NCBI GenBank assembly: GCA_026987855.1
Contig: JALSMD010000110.1
Coordinates: 1-6,286, forward strand
Length of the DNA stretch: 6,286 nt
Direction: 5' to 3'
DNA from: Candidatus Falkowiibacteriota bacterium
GTDB taxonomy: Bacteria > Patescibacteriota > Patescibacteriia > Patescibacteriales > JALSMD01
Shown in pieces: positions 5,183 through 6,286 of this stretch. The first letter of the stretch is position 1. Each line of letters begins with the position of its first letter. Under the pieces are notes generated by a model that was not told where the DNA came from, ran no database searches, and saw nothing but the letters and a program-made list of their open reading frames with translations. A program made the translations under genes and the position numbers.

Positions 5183-6286
5183 TTAATTTTTACATTTTGA
5201 TTTTATCTTTTGTATAGCTTTTCTAAACAATTCCCCCCTTTCTTTATAATTTTTAAACACGCCAAAACTAGCGCAAGCAGGGGAAAGTAGTATTGTATCC
5301 CCAGCAACTGCCATTTTGTTAGCTTGTTTTATAGCAGAAGACATATTATTAACAATTATGATTTTATCTGGTGGATAATTTATTTTTTTTAATTCAGTAA
5401 TTATTTTTTGCCCGCCTTTGCCTTTAAATAAAATTATAGCCTTTGCTCCTTTTTTAAGTTCATTTGCTAAATTAAAAAAATTTGCTCCTTTATCAGCTCC
5501 GCCGCCAATCCAAATAATTGGTTTTGAAAAAGCTTTTAGGGCAGTGATAGTTGATTCAGGGGTAGTAGCAAAGCTGTCATTATAATACTCTACTTCTTTA
5601 ATTTTGTCTATAAACTCTAAACGATGAGGAAGAGATCGGAAATTTTTAATAGCTTTTTTGATGTGTAGTTTTCCAACTCCAATTAATTTGGTAGCCAAAG
5701 CGGCCGCGGCGATATTCTCTTGATTGTGTTCTCCGAGTAATGAACTTCTTATTTTTAGTAACTGATCTTTTATTTTAAGGTGGTCTTTATTTACAAAACA
5801 GGCATCAGCTGGACAGCTAGCGCTAAAAGTGAATACCTTTGAATTTGGCTTTATTTTTATTTTGTTTATTAAATTATGATTAATGATTAGTTTATCGTTT
5901 TCGTTTTGATATTTAAAAATATTGCTTTTAGCTCGCCAATATTTAGCTAAACTATGGTGATAGTTTGGGTTGTTAGGGTCAGCGGGAGAGAGGTGTTCGG
6001 GGAAAATGTTGGTAATTACCGCAATATGTGGACTAACTGTAAAATCTTCTAGTTGAAAGCTGGAAAGTTCTAAGACAATCCAATCATTTTTTTTAATTTT
6101 ATCTATGAAGGAGAAGGGAGCAATACCAATGTTGCCCCCCAAAAATGCTCGGCGACCACTTGTTTTAATAATGTTATAAATTAAAGATGAAGTAGTTCCT
6201 TTACCCTTGGTGCCTGTTATTCCAATAATGTTTTGAGAAGGACAGATATCAAAAAAAAGACGAATGGCAGAAGTAATTATAGCTCC
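5183..6286 (-). CDS. murD: UDP-N-acetylmuramoylalanine-D-glutamate ligase, N-terminus cut by window edge
   Basis: The frame is open to the right edge and gives 367 residues, lacking roughly the N-terminal Rossmann-like domain. The TTG at 6142 is internal, because the codons upstream encode the ATP-binding loop. MurD adds D-glutamate to UDP-MurNAc-L-Ala in the cytoplasm, the second amino acid of the peptidoglycan stem. Counted from the edge, visible motifs are the P-loop GITGTKGKGTTSS (22-34), LGGNIG (49-54), ELSSFQLE (73-80, a MurD signature), TNIFPEHLSP (92-101), YWRAKSNIF with the probable carbamylated lysine (about K120), GEHNQEN (185-191), HRLEF (221-225), YNDSFATTPEST (235-246), IGGGADKG (260-267) and SPACASFGVFKNYKERGELF (335-354). 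These identify MurD rather than MurC, MurE or MurF. The GTKGKGTT loop departs from the GxNGK(S/T)T of typical MurD and resembles versions I associate with Patescibacteria. It is first in a leftward cluster with folD and tsaD. TAA stop at 5183-5185. Confidence 0.95.
   Translation of the reverse strand, partial: GAIITSAIRLFFDICPSQNIIGITGTKGKGTTSSLIYNIIKTSGRRAFLGGNIGIAPFSFIDKIKKNDWIVLELSSFQLEDFTVSPHIAVITNIFPEHLSPADPNNPNYHHSLAKYWRAKSNIFKYQNENDKLIINHNLINKIKIKPNSKVFTFSASCPADACFVNKDHLKIKDQLLKIRSSLLGEHNQENIAAAALATKLIGVGKLHIKKAIKNFRSLPHRLEFIDKIKEVEYYNDSFATTPESTITALKAFSKPIIWIGGGADKGANFFNLANELKKGAKAIILFKGKGGQKIITELKKINYPPDKIIIVNNMSSAIKQANKMAVAGDTILLSPACASFGVFKNYKERGELFRKAIQKIKSKCKN

Noticed and set aside
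5700..5707. GC-rich palindrome GCGGCCGC in AT-rich DNA
   Set aside because: It encodes the Ala run of the conserved MurD central domain (GEHNQENIAAAALAT), so codon content accounts for it.
5183..6142. murD as a complete gene starting at the TTG at 6142
   Set aside because: The frame continues to the right edge and encodes the MurD P-loop GTKGKGTT just upstream, so the TTG is an internal leucine codon.
1..6286. Recoded UGA (Gracilibacteria/Mycoplasma-type code)
   Set aside because: None of the seven genes uses TGA as its stop, but none needs in-frame TGA to stay open either, and tryptophan is TGG where checked. The standard code explains everything.

Overview
The window is AT-rich DNA, tightly packed with genes, and uses the standard genetic code: all reading frames are intact and end in TAA or TAG. 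It is bacterial and most likely from a small-genome Candidate Phyla Radiation (Patescibacteria) lineage. That placement is inference. It rests on the MurD P-loop of the form GTKGKGTT, a FolD whose usual PCTP and GRS motifs are altered, a tRNA gene without an encoded CCA, and several genes with no visible Shine-Dalgarno. Nothing seen is plasmid, phage or insertion-sequence material.

Left part, + strand (1-2061). The C-terminal end of an unrecognised basic protein is followed after 5 nt by a complete MacB/FtsX-type ABC transporter permease. A consensus promoter (TTGACA with an extended -10) starts 4 nt after the permease stop and drives tRNA-Thr(UGU). A small NUDIX hydrolase with a strong ribosome binding site lies directly downstream. 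A strong intrinsic terminator closes this unit, so the tRNA and the NUDIX gene may share a transcript.

Middle (2062-2160). This 99-nt spacer holds the most unusual structure in the window: a 24-bp-arm imperfect inverted repeat built from degenerate 7-nt units (about TTAKRAA). It sits just upstream of holA and overlaps a TATAAT-like -10.

Right part (2161-6286). holA (DNA polymerase III delta, clamp loading) runs rightward and meets a leftward cluster tail to tail. The holA and tsaD stop codons are interleaved in a 4-nt overlap. The leftward cluster, in order of transcription, is murD (peptidoglycan precursor synthesis; its N-terminus is cut by the window edge), folD (one-carbon folate metabolism) and tsaD (t6A37 tRNA modification). 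The spacers are 80 and 27 nt. The tRNA-Thr(UGU) in this window carries U36 and A37 and is therefore a predicted substrate of the TsaD pathway.

Most of the content is housekeeping. I do not see a convincing new multi-gene system. The points most worth following are the heptad inverted repeat, the divergent FolD, the one-residue-offset NUDIX box and the SD-less starts.
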